Below are positions 22,216 to 33,493 of a stretch of DNA of 64,000 bases, piece after piece. Source of the stretch: Curvularia sp. ZM96 (lineage: Eukaryota > Ascomycota > Dothideomycetes > Pleosporales > Pleosporaceae); assembly GCA_022457065.1 (NCBI GenBank), contig JAJGBQ010000007.1:2738866-2802865 (forward strand), in the 5' to 3' direction. The stretch's first letter is position 1; each line of letters begins with the position of its first letter. The notes under the pieces are model-generated. The model was not told the DNA's origin, ran no database searches, and was given only the letters and a program-made list of their open reading frames with translations. A program made the translations under genes and the position numbers.

Positions 22216-23579
22216 GATGCTGTTGAAGGCGATTAGGTAGTGAACAAGATCCAACAAGTGGTGTTCTGCGATAGACATCAATAGCGAGATTAGAAGATAA
22301 TTAAATACCATGGTCAGCTTGACTTACGTAAAACAAAGCGGTCAAAACGGATGTTCTTCGTACGAAGGGGTTCAAATTACCTAACTAAGAAAGCTAACTC
22401 CGTGGGAAGCTTGGCGAAAAGCTCAAGGACAAAGTTACTATAGTCGGGCTATACCACGTCAGCCTTGTTCTTGCTGAATCTGAGGATTAAAGTGACAATT
22501 CGTGCTTTGTTAAATGATAATAGTCACAGATACCATCGTTGCAACACGTATATAGAATCACATTTTGTTATGCGATTATAGAAGACGGTTTATTTACCAT
22601 GCCACGCAAAGCAAGAATGTTTAGAATATACTAAAGCATAATTACTAGACATCGGTTAATCCGTAACTAATAACAAGCGGCTTTCGAAGTATGTAGTAGT
22701 CGAGTTTAGTTGGCAAATCATTGAGTGAAGTTTTCTGAGCATACATCTTGGTTTTACTGCATTGATGTCTCGTCGCTACAGCTCATGATTGCCTCGGATA
22801 AAGTCAATATGTTCGCAGAGATGCTTTTTTGACAAGCAAGCACTTCTCGAATCTTAATATATGGCTATTGAGTGCGCTTAGAGCACTCTCACTATTGAGC
22901 ATTCAAGAACGCGATTACAGCGTTGGCCGCACACTTGCGCTGTCTGAATGGTCGTGAAAATGTCATTTGGCACCAGCATGTTGAGAGTTAATGCAGCTCG
23001 CTGAATCTGTGGGTGCTGAAAAAGTGCAGACAAGATAAGAAATTAAAGTCAATGCTTGGATGACGACAACGACCAATAAAAGCGCGACCAGCGTATGTCG
23101 ATGGACAGAACTGTATCGTAGTTTGTGGGTCCATCAGACCGATTTATCCGATACGTGGCTGTGCTTCCTGCACCACGCTTGAAAAGTCCTAGCTTAAGGG
23201 GCTACTAGTGGATTATGAGGCTTAGCATGTGGCTAAGACAGAATTATAACAAGCCGCATTAAGCGCACACCAAGTTGATACTAGTTCGTGTTATAGAGAG
23301 CATCAAATGTCAGGATAGTGTGTTTAGATGAGAAAAAGTCTTTCGTGTGCACGTTCTGCATAGTGGGGCAGAGACACGGCCACGCCGAACTCCTTTAACC
23401 TGACCCTCCTTTCTGCATCCAGAATTATATCGTGAATTCCATCATACGATCTGTTAATAATTTTGCAAGCACCAATGTACGTACCAACTCCTACATACTA
23501 GAGCTTTATGCATATAATAACATATCAAAATAGAGTTAATAGTCATTATAACAGATCTTCTTATTAGCTCTCCACTAGC
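22216..23579. promoter_or_regulatory. Shared divergent intergenic region of the two phospholipase genes
   Basis: 1,364 bp between the PLB start (22215, minus) and the PI-PLC start (23580, plus), so both promoters must lie here. The composition is normal and I see no coding frame. I could not single out a reliable TATA box or a binding site shared by both ends; shared control is inferred from layout only. Confidence 0.45.
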
Positions 23580-25415
23580 ATGAGTGAGAGAGATCAATCG
23601 AGTTTATTGCACCATGGGCTCCTGCATTTCGATGAGTACCTTCTCAACCATTTGAGTCAGATCTTTCGCCAACAAGCAGCAACCAATAACCAATGGAACG
23701 AAGCTGAGATGCGCATGTTCTGGGAACATGTTCAAGAGGAGTCTTTCAGTGACCGCTTTAGCGCCATGGCCTCCAAGAATGGGATGTGTTTCAGCGAGTT
23801 CTTACAGTATATGAGCTCACCAGCTGCTGATGCCCAAGCTCCAGCGTTAAAAGAAGACCTTTCTCTGTCCTTAAGCAACTATTTCATCAGCTCCAGCCAT
23901 AACACCTATTTAACTGGGAATCAGTTTTCCAGTGATTCGAGTACCAAAGCCTATGTGGACGTTCTACTGCGTGGATGCCGTTGCATCGAAATCGATGTGT
24001 GGGACGGCAAAGAATTTTTCATACACGAGAAAGAGGAAGACAACAAAGAGCAAATGCGGCCGCTAAAAACGAGAGAGAAGCTGGGCATCAAACTTGCGAA
24101 ATGGGCATTGGAGAAGTTCGAAAAGCCCGAAGTCATTGACAGGATTGGAACTGTCGATGATAGAATGGGTGAGATCATCCATGCCGAGCCAAGGGTTCTC
24201 CACGGCTTTACTCTGACCAAAGAAATATCGTTTCGCGACGTTTGCGACACAATCAGGCGGTATGCCTTTCTAGCGTCGGACCTCCCACTCATTGTCAGTC
24301 TCGAGGTACACTGCACACCTTTACAACAACGTGTCATGGTCAACATCATGGAAGAGGCCTGGAAAGAGTTTCTATTACCTACACCAGACATCGAGCCTGA
24401 TTCGTTACCGTCACCCACAGATCTCAAGCGCAAGATCCTTATCAAAGTCAAGTACGTGCCATCTGAAAAGACAACCAGCCCAACAACTTCAGATACAGAA
24501 AGCACATACTCGCTAGAGATAGAGACTTCTCAAGAAAACCGTCCAAAGAATGCCAAACCGACCAAGATCATACCAAGGTTGAGTCAGCTCGGCATTTATA
24601 CTCGTGGTGTATCTTTCAAATCGATCACACAGACAGAGGCCTCTATGCCTAACCACATCTTCTCGCTTTCTGAGCCTGCAGCTATCGAGCTCCACGGAAC
24701 GAAGCCTCTGGAGTTGTTCAATCACAACAAGAACTTTCTCATGCGCACATACCCAGCCGGCACTCGCATTGACTCTCTCAACTTTGATCCGAACCCGTTT
24801 TGGCGGATGGGCATCCAGATAGTGGCACTCAACTGGCAGACCTGGGATGTGGGCATGATGTTGAACGAGGGTATGTTTTCGGGTACTGATGGCTATGTGC
24901 TCAAGCCAAAGGGTTATCGAAGTTCCGACGAGCCAACATCGTTTCCTGAGCCAAGTATCCCACAAGTAACCCTCAATCAGCTTGCGATCAAGATCCTGGC
25001 GGTTCAAGATCTCCCAATGGACAACACAAGCGATAACCCTGACGATTTTCGGCCCTACGTGAAAGTGGAGTTACATACGGACGCATATGTATCTTCGCCA
25101 ATTCAATATGATGGCGAGTCTGGCCACGCGAAAGGCACGAAGTACAGAGCGCAGACTGCAAACAGGAAGGGAACTAGTTCTGATTTCGGAAGTGAGCTTT
25201 TGGAGTTCCGAAATATCGAGTGTGTGATTCCTAAACTAGCATTCGTTTCTTTCATCGTCATGAACGATGTAGTTGGACCGGATGTCTTGGCAGCATGGGC
25301 TTGCGTCAGGCTTGACAGACTCAGGAGTGGTTACCGTGTAGTTCGTCTGCTAGACAAGCAAGGTAAAAAAAGTAGAGGTTTATTGTTAGCTCAGATTACA
25401 AAGAGATTTAGCTAA
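23580..25415 (+). CDS. Phosphoinositide-specific phospholipase C, intact
   Basis: Cleaves PIP2 to IP3 and diacylglycerol at the membrane, using Ca2+. A single uninterrupted exon of 611 codons. An EF-hand-like helical N-terminus (residues 1-95) is followed by the X box with ISSSHNTYLTGNQF (catalytic His107), CIEIDVWDG (Glu137, Asp139), LHGFTLTKEISF (second catalytic His208) and VSLEVHC (Glu242). A roughly 45-residue insertion lies between WDG and the second His. A charged linker (about 295-330) leads to the Y box, SQLGIYTRGVSFKS to DGYVLKPKGYR (about 335-447), and a C-terminal C2 domain begins at LAIKILAVQDLP (about 468). There is no PH domain, as in short fungal PLCs. All catalytic residues are present and no RIP stops. 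The start ATG 23580 lies in a favourable context and gives the usual N-terminus. Confidence 0.95.
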   Translation: MSERDQSSLLHHGLLHFDEYLLNHLSQIFRQQAATNNQWNEAEMRMFWEHVQEESFSDRFSAMASKNGMCFSEFLQYMSSPAADAQAPALKEDLSLSLSNYFISSSHNTYLTGNQFSSDSSTKAYVDVLLRGCRCIEIDVWDGKEFFIHEKEEDNKEQMRPLKTREKLGIKLAKWALEKFEKPEVIDRIGTVDDRMGEIIHAEPRVLHGFTLTKEISFRDVCDTIRRYAFLASDLPLIVSLEVHCTPLQQRVMVNIMEEAWKEFLLPTPDIEPDSLPSPTDLKRKILIKVKYVPSEKTTSPTTSDTESTYSLEIETSQENRPKNAKPTKIIPRLSQLGIYTRGVSFKSITQTEASMPNHIFSLSEPAAIELHGTKPLELFNHNKNFLMRTYPAGTRIDSLNFDPNPFWRMGIQIVALNWQTWDVGMMLNEGMFSGTDGYVLKPKGYRSSDEPTSFPEPSIPQVTLNQLAIKILAVQDLPMDNTSDNPDDFRPYVKVELHTDAYVSSPIQYDGESGHAKGTKYRAQTANRKGTSSDFGSELLEFRNIECVIPKLAFVSFIVMNDVVGPDVLAAWACVRLDRLRSGYRVVRLLDKQGKKSRGLLLAQITKRFS

Positions 25416-26849
25416 ATCCATCTTTGATACATTTTACTGTGAATGGTTATGTAGGACCTTACTATAGAGCAGTTGCTTATAACGTGTCTATATAGCGAGC
25501 CGCTTAGTATAGCAAATCACTTACTATGCTACCACCCTATCCTCAATCCCTAACAGGATTAATAACTTCAGCTAAGCGGAAGCAACAAGCCACTGTAACG
25601 GCAACAGTGACGCACCGCCTCAACAAAAAAAAGTAATGGCTATACACCACAGATAAATGAAGATAGTAGATAGCAGAAACAATACACATCAATTCACCGG
25701 ACCAACGCGTGCAAAAAAATGTTTATCTAGCTAGATTAAGCTTTGGCACTTTCATTACCATTCGTTACGTCATCCTTTCGCAAGAACTCGTCATAAGAAG
25801 CTGTAAGCGCTGCACCCTCCAATCTGCTGGCTACAACCATAGACTACATAACATTATCCTCAGAGCCTATCTCTCACGTACCAGTTTCCACTTACGCCCC
25901 AGTATCTTTTCACCTCTAAAGGTGTTTGCCATCAATGGAGAGCAGCAGCCTTGGCGCCAAAGTAGCCATCCCTCGGCACAAGCGGCCTAGCCAGGAGACT
26001 GCTCTTCCGAGGCCTCCCCGTATTACTTCTAAGAGAGTTAATAAGGCAGTAAGTACCGTACTTGCACGAATCAGCATTATGACGCTAGATTAAATGTGTA
26101 GTGTAACATATGCCGCAGGCGCAGTAGGTATAATACTAAATTTCTTCCTTATAATCGCGCCTACTAGTTGCTTCTCGTGGACATATTGTGCGAGCTTATA
26201 TATGTAGAAATGAAATTCTCTAGCACTAGACCGCGCTATATTAACTGTACGAAGTATGATAAGAATTGTATCTATTATCTATCACGTCGGGACTGGCTAA
26301 GAGAGTGAGTTGACGAGTATCTCTTAAGTACGCTTCTAACTTGAATAGGGCTACTTATAAAAGTAAAGTTCTCTCTATACTACTTAAGAATATCCGTGGC
26401 GCCCTAGTATATGATGCTACGTGACTCGGCCCCCGATACATCTAGAATAGGTAATTACGGACCCTGATTCAAAAACACGCGTATGCAACGCGGATTAGAC
26501 CTAGATTCTCGCCTATTATAGCCTAGCGCGAATCGCCCTCTTGATTTCCGCGTTTTAGTTCTAGCGTAAGCCCCCTAAACTATTAGACTCCTTGTAGTGA
26601 AATATAACTACTTATAACTAGTAGAGCTACTTTTACACTCTTGCTTTTCGTTGATAGTTGTAACTATTTAAAGTGTATAGAGTAGATATAGTAACAAATT
26701 AGATCCTGTCAACACTAGCGTCTATCGCTAACTACCTTGTACGTAGGGCTGATTATCTAAATTAAAGCTATTAGCCGCTAAATTTATATTTAATATCTTA
26801 TAGCTATATAATATAGTTGCTTTAGACTATATTACGTTTATTGTAAGCG
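25416..26849. other. Downstream flank: clean to about 26.05 kb, then RIP-mutated
   Basis: The open frame at 25709-25990 lacks an ATG start at its head and any recognisable motif, so I do not call it. CCTATCCTCAATCC near 25546 repeats the lead-in of the palindromic repeats at 1.7 and 56.7 kb, but no four-motif hairpin follows. From about 26100 the DNA is TAG-rich and degenerate. Confidence 0.45.
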
Positions 26850-29485
26850 AGAAAGTAATCGTCTGCACCTACTATTGTACTGTAGTACCTGCCACGCGCT
26901 TAGATACCTACTTTTAAACTTCCTACCGTGTTCTATCTAAACTACGGCGGATAACAATAGCCTAATTTGATGGTATGCCTACTATATAGTCTTTTAAAGA
27001 TCTGGTACCTCGCTAGAATGGATCTGCTCCGCTCTCGTATCTTCTTCCCCCCGTACCTGGATTTTGTTGTCTACACTGTATAGAGAGAAAGACAATTAAC
27101 TAGGATTAAATGCGATAGCATGCGAAAGTAAAATATGATATTATCGCTCTAGAATATCTTCGAGACTAATCTAGATACAAGTGTTACCTATAGAGCTGGA
27201 CAAAGTACTCGCCTAAATATTAGATAGTAACCTAAGGTAATAGCTCTAGTTAGTAAGCGATTTAGAAGTAGCTATCGTCTATAAGCGAAGAAGAATACCT
27301 AGTGCGGATAGAGAATGAAGAGGAAGAAGAAGAATAGCGCTTTAATGGCGAGTGTGATATGGTAGCTCTAGACGTAGAGCTAGAGCACGACGAGAATACT
27401 AAGTAGCTTTGGGGCTGTGAGTGGCTAACGTGGTTCGCTTATAAGCCTATTTATATTATTGTCGCAGCTGTAGTATTGCCCTCCGCGAGAATATCTGAGA
27501 ATCTTGTACTAGGCCTTTAGAATAGTTTCGAATGTGTGAGCTTAGCGTAGATAGAGAGGGTTATTTAGAAGATACTAGAAGCTAGCAGATTTGTGTTTTA
27601 GTGATGTAAAATAACGCTTAAATAGATACCGCGCGTTCTGCGTTGCTGGCTTTAGAGCTGGACGCCTTCTTTCCTTCCTTATCTATTTAAGCTGTCTTAA
27701 CGCGAATAAACCCGGCGAAGATACTACGTTATCTATGAGCGGTTTCTATGCTATATATTCTAGATGCTAGCACTATCGCGTAGTATAAAGGAGCCTACGA
27801 GCGAAATCTCTAGACTGTAGCTAACTATAGCTTAGCTCGCTATAATAAACTATATTTAGAGCTGTCTTTTAATTATTAGCTAGCAGGTAGACTGCGGGGT
27901 ATTACTCTAGCCATCGCTGGATGGTGTGCATGAGAATCTGTTCTAACTTCTTGTTATATTCTAGACGGACCTGTCGCACAATAGAAACATGAGTCGTAGC
28001 GCTATTATATATTTCTCTAGCGTTCTAGGAATTTATCCTACAGAACTATATTTCCGCAAACTCTATAATTATACGCCGTTTATATTAGCACTCCTATAGG
28101 TAGGGCGTCTAATTATACTCGAGTACGCACTACCGCTTGTACTATATAACTATCTTAAAACCCCTTAGCCTAAGCGCACTATCTATCCTGACTAAGTATA
28201 GCGATTGCGTGAGCATATCCGACCTAAATATCTTTAGCGAGGAAGTCTTGCACTGGCTGGTTACCTTATTGAATGGCTTTAGTATGGACGAGCGATTGCT
28301 AGGCGCGAGGGCCCCTGAATAAATATATTATAGTCGCTAGATGGCTTAACGCTATATATTGTAGACATCTAGGTTTATATATAGCAATTCCGCGAAATAA
28401 TCTATAGTATCGTAGTAGAATTGTAAAATCTTACCTAAGACCTTCTTTTTAATTAGTAGCTAGATGTCTAACTTAATGCTGTGTAAGATGATCTTGCGAC
28501 TTACCGCCTAGAGTTTTTATTTTTAATACACCTAGCTAATAAACTCTAAGGATCTTTTTGGGCTATAAGTAGACTTGCATTCTTAGAGTAAGGTGGGTTT
28601 TTATTAGAGATAAGAAGAGGGCGAGCTAAGATGGAATAGTACTTGAAAAAAAGCGACTAGTTTATCTGCCTACTCTATGTAGTAATGTATATAATAAATA
28701 GCATGCTAGCACGCGGAGAAGAATTTAGGGTATTGCGATAGGCTGATATGGTTTCTATGCAGCGAAATATCTTCGTGTATAAGAGAAAGGTAATTCTTGT
28801 TTTTTCGTATAATAAAGCAAATACTAATACTAATAATTTCTTCTATATTGTGCGGTCTCCCTGCTCTATAGTATAGAGGATCCTTTACGTGTACTTTGTG
28901 TATATCCGCCCGTTCTGTAGTCTTATTAGCCGAAATCTAGGGGTCTTGTCTAAGAACTTAACGAACTCTCACTTATTTAGCATATATGAAAGCGCGATCT
29001 TATACTTCTTATTAGACTAGGCCTACTCGAGCCTGAAAAAAGTAATAGCTAGGTGTTCTATTCCTATGAATACTAGTTTGTATAGGCAAACTGTAGTGAG
29101 TATCGCTAAGAAGCATCTCCTAGGTCTCGTTGTACTATTTGACCCTAGCACACCGAAAGATTATAATAGCTTTCTCTAGCTTCTTGCTTTCTAGATAGGT
29201 TACTGACTAGTTACGTATTCTAGTGTATACGCGCTTGAGCATGAATTTCCTACTAAACTTTAACCTGATCTTATCGACTAATATCTTGTGAATAGCTATA
29301 TGTGGCACGACTTTATATTAACACGAGAGGAAGATGTTCTAGACAATAGTCTAGCCCTAGCACAATATGCCTTAAGTAGTACCTCGCGAGTTGGCTATTA
29401 CCTAGATAACGTTAATGTAAGGCGGTTAGAGTGTGGGACACCTAAGGAGAGCGACGTGAATTTATTAAATAAACTCTCACCTTAA
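26850..29485 (+). pseudogene. RIP-inactivated OrsD-like giant protein, no helicase part
   Basis: A single frame with only substitution stops can be followed from before 27302 to TAA at 29485. Its central part parallels the middle region of the two OrsD-RecQ genes: RGEEFRVLRQADMVSMQRN, IFVYKRKVILVFSYNKA, YFVYIRPFCSLI, YRQTVVSIAKKHLLG, then a GH-type motif (read GY, His lost by C to T) and VYALEHEFPTKL (29192-29250), ending RECGTP-like and DVNLLNKLSP. An acidic stretch near 27320 is also seen. No Walker A or DEAH segment follows, so it is either a short relative or truncated. The start is uncertain because the N-terminal zinc-finger part is too eroded to place. Function unknown. Confidence 0.55.
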
Positions 29486-30392
29486 CGGACGCGAGAAGAA
29501 AAATAGCGAAGAGGGAGGAAACGAGGTAGAGAAAGTAGAAGTTGTAGCCCTTTTATAAGGAAAATCTATCTTATATAGAAATAGCTAGAGAGTCTTATTA
29601 AGGAGCGCGCTATATCTAAAAGAACCTAGGCTTTAAGCTAATAGGCTAGTAGATATTTTGAAGAGTCTAATTTAGGATCTAGGTTAGAGACTAATAGATA
29701 GAAAGATAGAAGGGTGGCTTAGGATATATAGTGACGGACGGAGTCTTTTCTAGTCTCTCTAGAGTATAGAATTACTAAGAGAATCTTTTTTATAGTTCTA
29801 TTAGCTAGTTGTACTATAGCTATATACTAACTGTTTACTAGGAAAGACTTTGTCTAACTCTTTTAATTCGTAGCTAGTAGATTTAGCGTTAGGGTTGACT
29901 TAACCCTAAGTGCATTTAGATATGGGCCCTAGAGGGTGTTAAAGTATAGTAGGCAACTAGAAAAGAGTTTTGTAGTCTCTCTAGTAGTCGCGCGAAACTC
30001 GCAGCTTAGTATATATAAGTGTATAGGGTAGTCGCTGTAGATAGGGTTAGGGCTAGGGCTTAACCCTAAGCTAACCCTAAGTTTAGGGTTGCGTCGTGGT
30101 AGTATATGGGGTTACTAAGAAAGACTTTTCTAGTCGCCCTATAGTATCTAGTATCGCGCAGCTACTATACAGAGTCGCTGTAGAATTCTGAGAAGTGATT
30201 GACTCTAGTAATAGCGTTGCTAGGAGAACTAGGGCAACGTTAGATTAGCTATATTAGCGCAATAATAAATATATAAAGTAGTATATTAATTTACACTACT
30301 ATACTTATAATACTTATAATTAGCAATTTGTATATTTGCGTATATATGCTTTATTTATCTACTAAGACTTAAACTATAAATATAAGCGTCTT
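29486..30392. promoter_or_regulatory. Upstream region of OrsD-RecQ gene 1 with telomere-like repeats
   Basis: Holds telomere-like motifs in both orientations: TTAGGG at 29889 followed by GACTTAACCCTAAG at 29897-29910, and a cluster at 30041-30094 (AGGGTTAGGGCTAGGG, then TTAACCCTAAGCTAACCC). CTAGGGCAACGTT at 30229-30241 lies 164 bp before the start codon. The 14-nt and 13-nt strings recur exactly upstream of the second OrsD-RecQ gene (56966-56979 and 57015-57027, 148 bp before that start). A shared promoter with telomere-repeat-like sites is my inference. Confidence 0.5.
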
Positions 30393-31821
30393 ATGGAGCT
30401 ACCTATCTAGAATAGCCGCGAACCTGTATTATAGGCCGTAGAGAGTAGCAATAGTAGCCCACCCGCGCGCAGTATAACACTAGTATTAGTAGACAACTGC
30501 GACGATATTTTCTACTTTTTAGCTAATTTTAGAGTTCTGGTTTGCAAGCAGCACTGTAGCGGCGTGGTGAATCTTAATAGATATCTATTTAAGTAGTATG
30601 TAACGCCCGCTAAAGTGCGAAAAGAGATTATATAACGCTTTGCGCACTGCGAGAGGAAAGACCTAAAGGATATTAAGCTTCCTAAGTAGCTAGCTTAGCT
30701 AATTAAAGAGCTAGAGACGCCGCTAGATGGATTTAGCTATAAAACATGCGAATTTCTTACTATTAATATTAATATCTTGCGCATGTATTTGAAAAAAAAT
30801 TATTAGCAAGTATAGAAGGGAGAGAAAAGTGCGCTTTTTAATTTTATTAAAGTTCAGACGTTTTTTAGAAGTAGTAGGCTGTAGAAATATTTTTTAGTTG
30901 ATTTAGGTGATAGAGAAAATAGTAAAAAATTAGATTAAAATTAACGTGGTTCACAAGCGAGCGCGCCACCCAAGCGAGCGCGCCGCTTTACACCAGCACG
31001 TCGACTCTGAGGCGTTATCACGTAATGTCTTAACAACGCACTACCCAAACTTTCTATACTAAATCAGACCTACAACTTGCTCTTTTTAATTTTAAATCCT
31101 AACGTGTTAAAAGTTAGAGACGTGCTACAGCGATCTACAACGTCCCACGAAGAACGCTCTAGCGTAGAGACGCTAGGACACGCTTCCGACGCGACTGCGA
31201 AGCGAATTCAAAGCGCTTGAACAGACTAGAAGAGGGGGCTATAGTTAGGCGTATTCTTAAGAAGTCTGCGCGAGGATTTGCGCCTACAAAGCCTGACGTT
31301 CGAGTAATGGCTAATAAACTATTACATGAGCGTGGGAGTAACCCTGTTAGCAAGAACTAGATTGACAACTTTGTTAAGCGAACCCCTAAGCTCCGCACGC
31401 GCTAGAGCCGTCCCTATGATTACTAGCGAGCCACCTACGAGGACCCAGCGGCTATCCAGCGCTGGTTCGACTTAGTCCTAGCGACAAAGCAGAAGTAGGG
31501 TATTATAGACGACGATATCTACAACTTTGACGAAACTAGCTTCATAATAGGTAAGATTGGATTATAGTTAGTTATTACAGGCTTAGAGGGATATAGTAAA
31601 AAGAAGCGGATCTAGCTAGGTAACCGTGAGTGGGTTACTGTAATCTAAGGCGTGGGCGCGTCGGATCGCTGGCTACCACTCTTCGTTATCTTTGCGGGCA
31701 AGGTGCTTATCGACGTCTAGTTTAAAGACCTGCCTACTAACTAGATCCTTAAAGTCAGTCCTAATGGCTAGACGAATAATTAGCTTACTCTTGCGTGGTT
31801 AGAGCACTTTAATACCTATAT

Positions 31822-31838
31822 AAAGAGGCAGACTACAG
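31822..31838 (+). repeat. LINE target-site duplication, left
   Basis: AAAGAGGCAGACTACAG; the right copy at 37534-37550 differs by one base (C to T), and copies C and A show the unduplicated site. Confidence 0.92.
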
Positions 31839-32040
31839 ATCAAACCTTAATTCTACGAGTTTTTCAGAATAGGTGTAATCTTAGTCGAATATATATAATC
31901 AAACCCTTAGAAATCGATTACAACTACTCTTGAGGCGTGCAGTCTACGCGCTGTGGAGATAGAAGCTATAAAAGGAGTTAATTTTGAACACGTCTCACTT
32001 TTAACGCAGAACACACAGACCACGCGGATTACTAAGCAGA

Positions 32041-33492
32041 ATGCCGCCTGACAGCGATACTATCGACGTCCATATACCAAGGACGAGGCAGGAGCCAATA
32101 GAGCTAGAAGGACAGATTCAGAACGAGATAGAAATGGAATCTACTCAGCCAACTACGCCTACTCAAAATCGAGACACCTCTAGTGTTTTTGAAATTCCTA
32201 TTCTACCACCAAACAAAAGACAAGCCAATTTCTCGCCAGAAAAGACACGAACAGAGACACGCACTAGAAGCAATTTCTCTCCTTTCATTGGCTCAACGCT
32301 GAGAAATCCTTTCTCTAGCCAAAACAGGACACCTAAGGCTACGTCAGTAGAAGAGGCTCTGGAGATCGCTAGAAACCTAGTAGTCCAAGCAGCTAATCTA
32401 GCTGAAAATAACCCCACGCAGCAGACTAACCTGCTCGACCTAGTAGAAGTCTTTAGAGACTATACTGAGACAGGTAGAGTCAGTAAGAAGAACTCAGCCA
32501 TACTAGGAGATCAGATCTCCTCACTTTCAAATGTCTCAAAGGAGCTCAGAGATAAAGTTCGTCGTCTCGATAGGCCTACTACTACAAGACCAAACCAGCA
32601 GGGAAATAGTCAGATAGCTGCTCCACCGCAACCTACCTCGTACGCTGCAGCTGCTACAGCAGCAATAAACAAGGAGCAACAGTGGACTACTGTGCACAAG
32701 AAGACACCTCAAAAGGCTAAGCCGAGCCTCAAGGAGAGACAACTAGTCCTAGTCAACCTAGGGGCTCCTGCTGCCTTTGACGCCTTAAGGCTAAGAAACG
32801 CCTTCAACCAAGCCTTCACCTCTAAAGGAGGTGTACGATCGCCTGTAGTCGCGTCAGTGACTATATCATCAAAGGGAAATAAGGTAGTTACTACCACGCC
32901 TTCCTTCACAGCCAAGTACCTGCTAGAAAACCAGAGGATCTGGAAGGATCTAGTAGCCTTTAAGGCAGCGCAGCCTATTACCTCATGGTATAAAGTAGTT
33001 ATCCACAAGCTACCAACGAACCACAGCCTAGAGGTAATTAAGGGGGAAATCGAGACCTTTAATAAAGGCCTAAAAGTAGTAGGCACTCCTTTCTGGCTCA
33101 CCCCCGAGTCTAAGAGAGAACAGCAGAGCTACGGCTCCGCCTGCGTCGCCTTTGCGACCGAAGAGGAGGCTCTTAAGGCTATTAGAGGAAAGCTCTATAT
33201 CCTAGGAGAGAGCCTTAGAGCAGAGAAGCTACGAGTTATTAATAACTCTAGACAATGCTCGAAATGCCAAGGCTTTGGCCACCTAGAGGCTAGATGCTCG
33301 AAAGTAGCCTGTCAGATCTGCAGTGAGGCTCACCACACAAGCCTACATAAATGCAAGTCCTGCCCCACAAAAGGAAAAGCATGCGTACACACTATTTTTA
33401 AGTGCGTCAACTGTAGTAAGCCTCACGCAGCAAATAACCCTAGCTGCGATATCCTTATAGCTAGGACTACTAGGACGAGCCCTACTAACTAG
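32041..33492 (+). CDS. LINE ORF1 protein (gag-like, CCHC zinc knuckles)
   Basis: RNA-binding ORF1 of the LINE, 483 residues, intact, with ATG 32041 right after the leader. The N-terminal half is Thr/Gln/Pro-rich and probably disordered. The middle (about 225-375) holds an RRM-like region with RQLVLVNLGAPAAFDALRLR. Near the C-terminus are three knuckles: CSKCQGFGHLEARC, CQICSEAHHTSLHKC and CVNCSKPHAANNPSC. TAG stop at 33490-33492 is one base from the ATG of ORF2, which suits termination-reinitiation. Expected to form RNPs with the LINE RNA in the nucleus/cytoplasm. Confidence 0.93.
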   Translation: MPPDSDTIDVHIPRTRQEPIELEGQIQNEIEMESTQPTTPTQNRDTSSVFEIPILPPNKRQANFSPEKTRTETRTRSNFSPFIGSTLRNPFSSQNRTPKATSVEEALEIARNLVVQAANLAENNPTQQTNLLDLVEVFRDYTETGRVSKKNSAILGDQISSLSNVSKELRDKVRRLDRPTTTRPNQQGNSQIAAPPQPTSYAAAATAAINKEQQWTTVHKKTPQKAKPSLKERQLVLVNLGAPAAFDALRLRNAFNQAFTSKGGVRSPVVASVTISSKGNKVVTTTPSFTAKYLLENQRIWKDLVAFKAAQPITSWYKVVIHKLPTNHSLEVIKGEIETFNKGLKVVGTPFWLTPESKREQQSYGSACVAFATEEEALKAIRGKLYILGESLRAEKLRVINNSRQCSKCQGFGHLEARCSKVACQICSEAHHTSLHKCKSCPTKGKACVHTIFKCVNCSKPHAANNPSCDILIARTTRTSPTN

Positions 33493-33493
33493 G

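Noticed and set aside
25709..25990. Small protein-coding gene
   Set aside because: No ATG at the frame start, no recognisable motif, and codon pattern not convincing.
30041..30094. Interstitial telomere from a chromosome fusion
   Set aside because: The repeats are few, degenerate and in mixed orientation, and the same pattern sits upstream of the other helicase gene; a promoter feature fits better.
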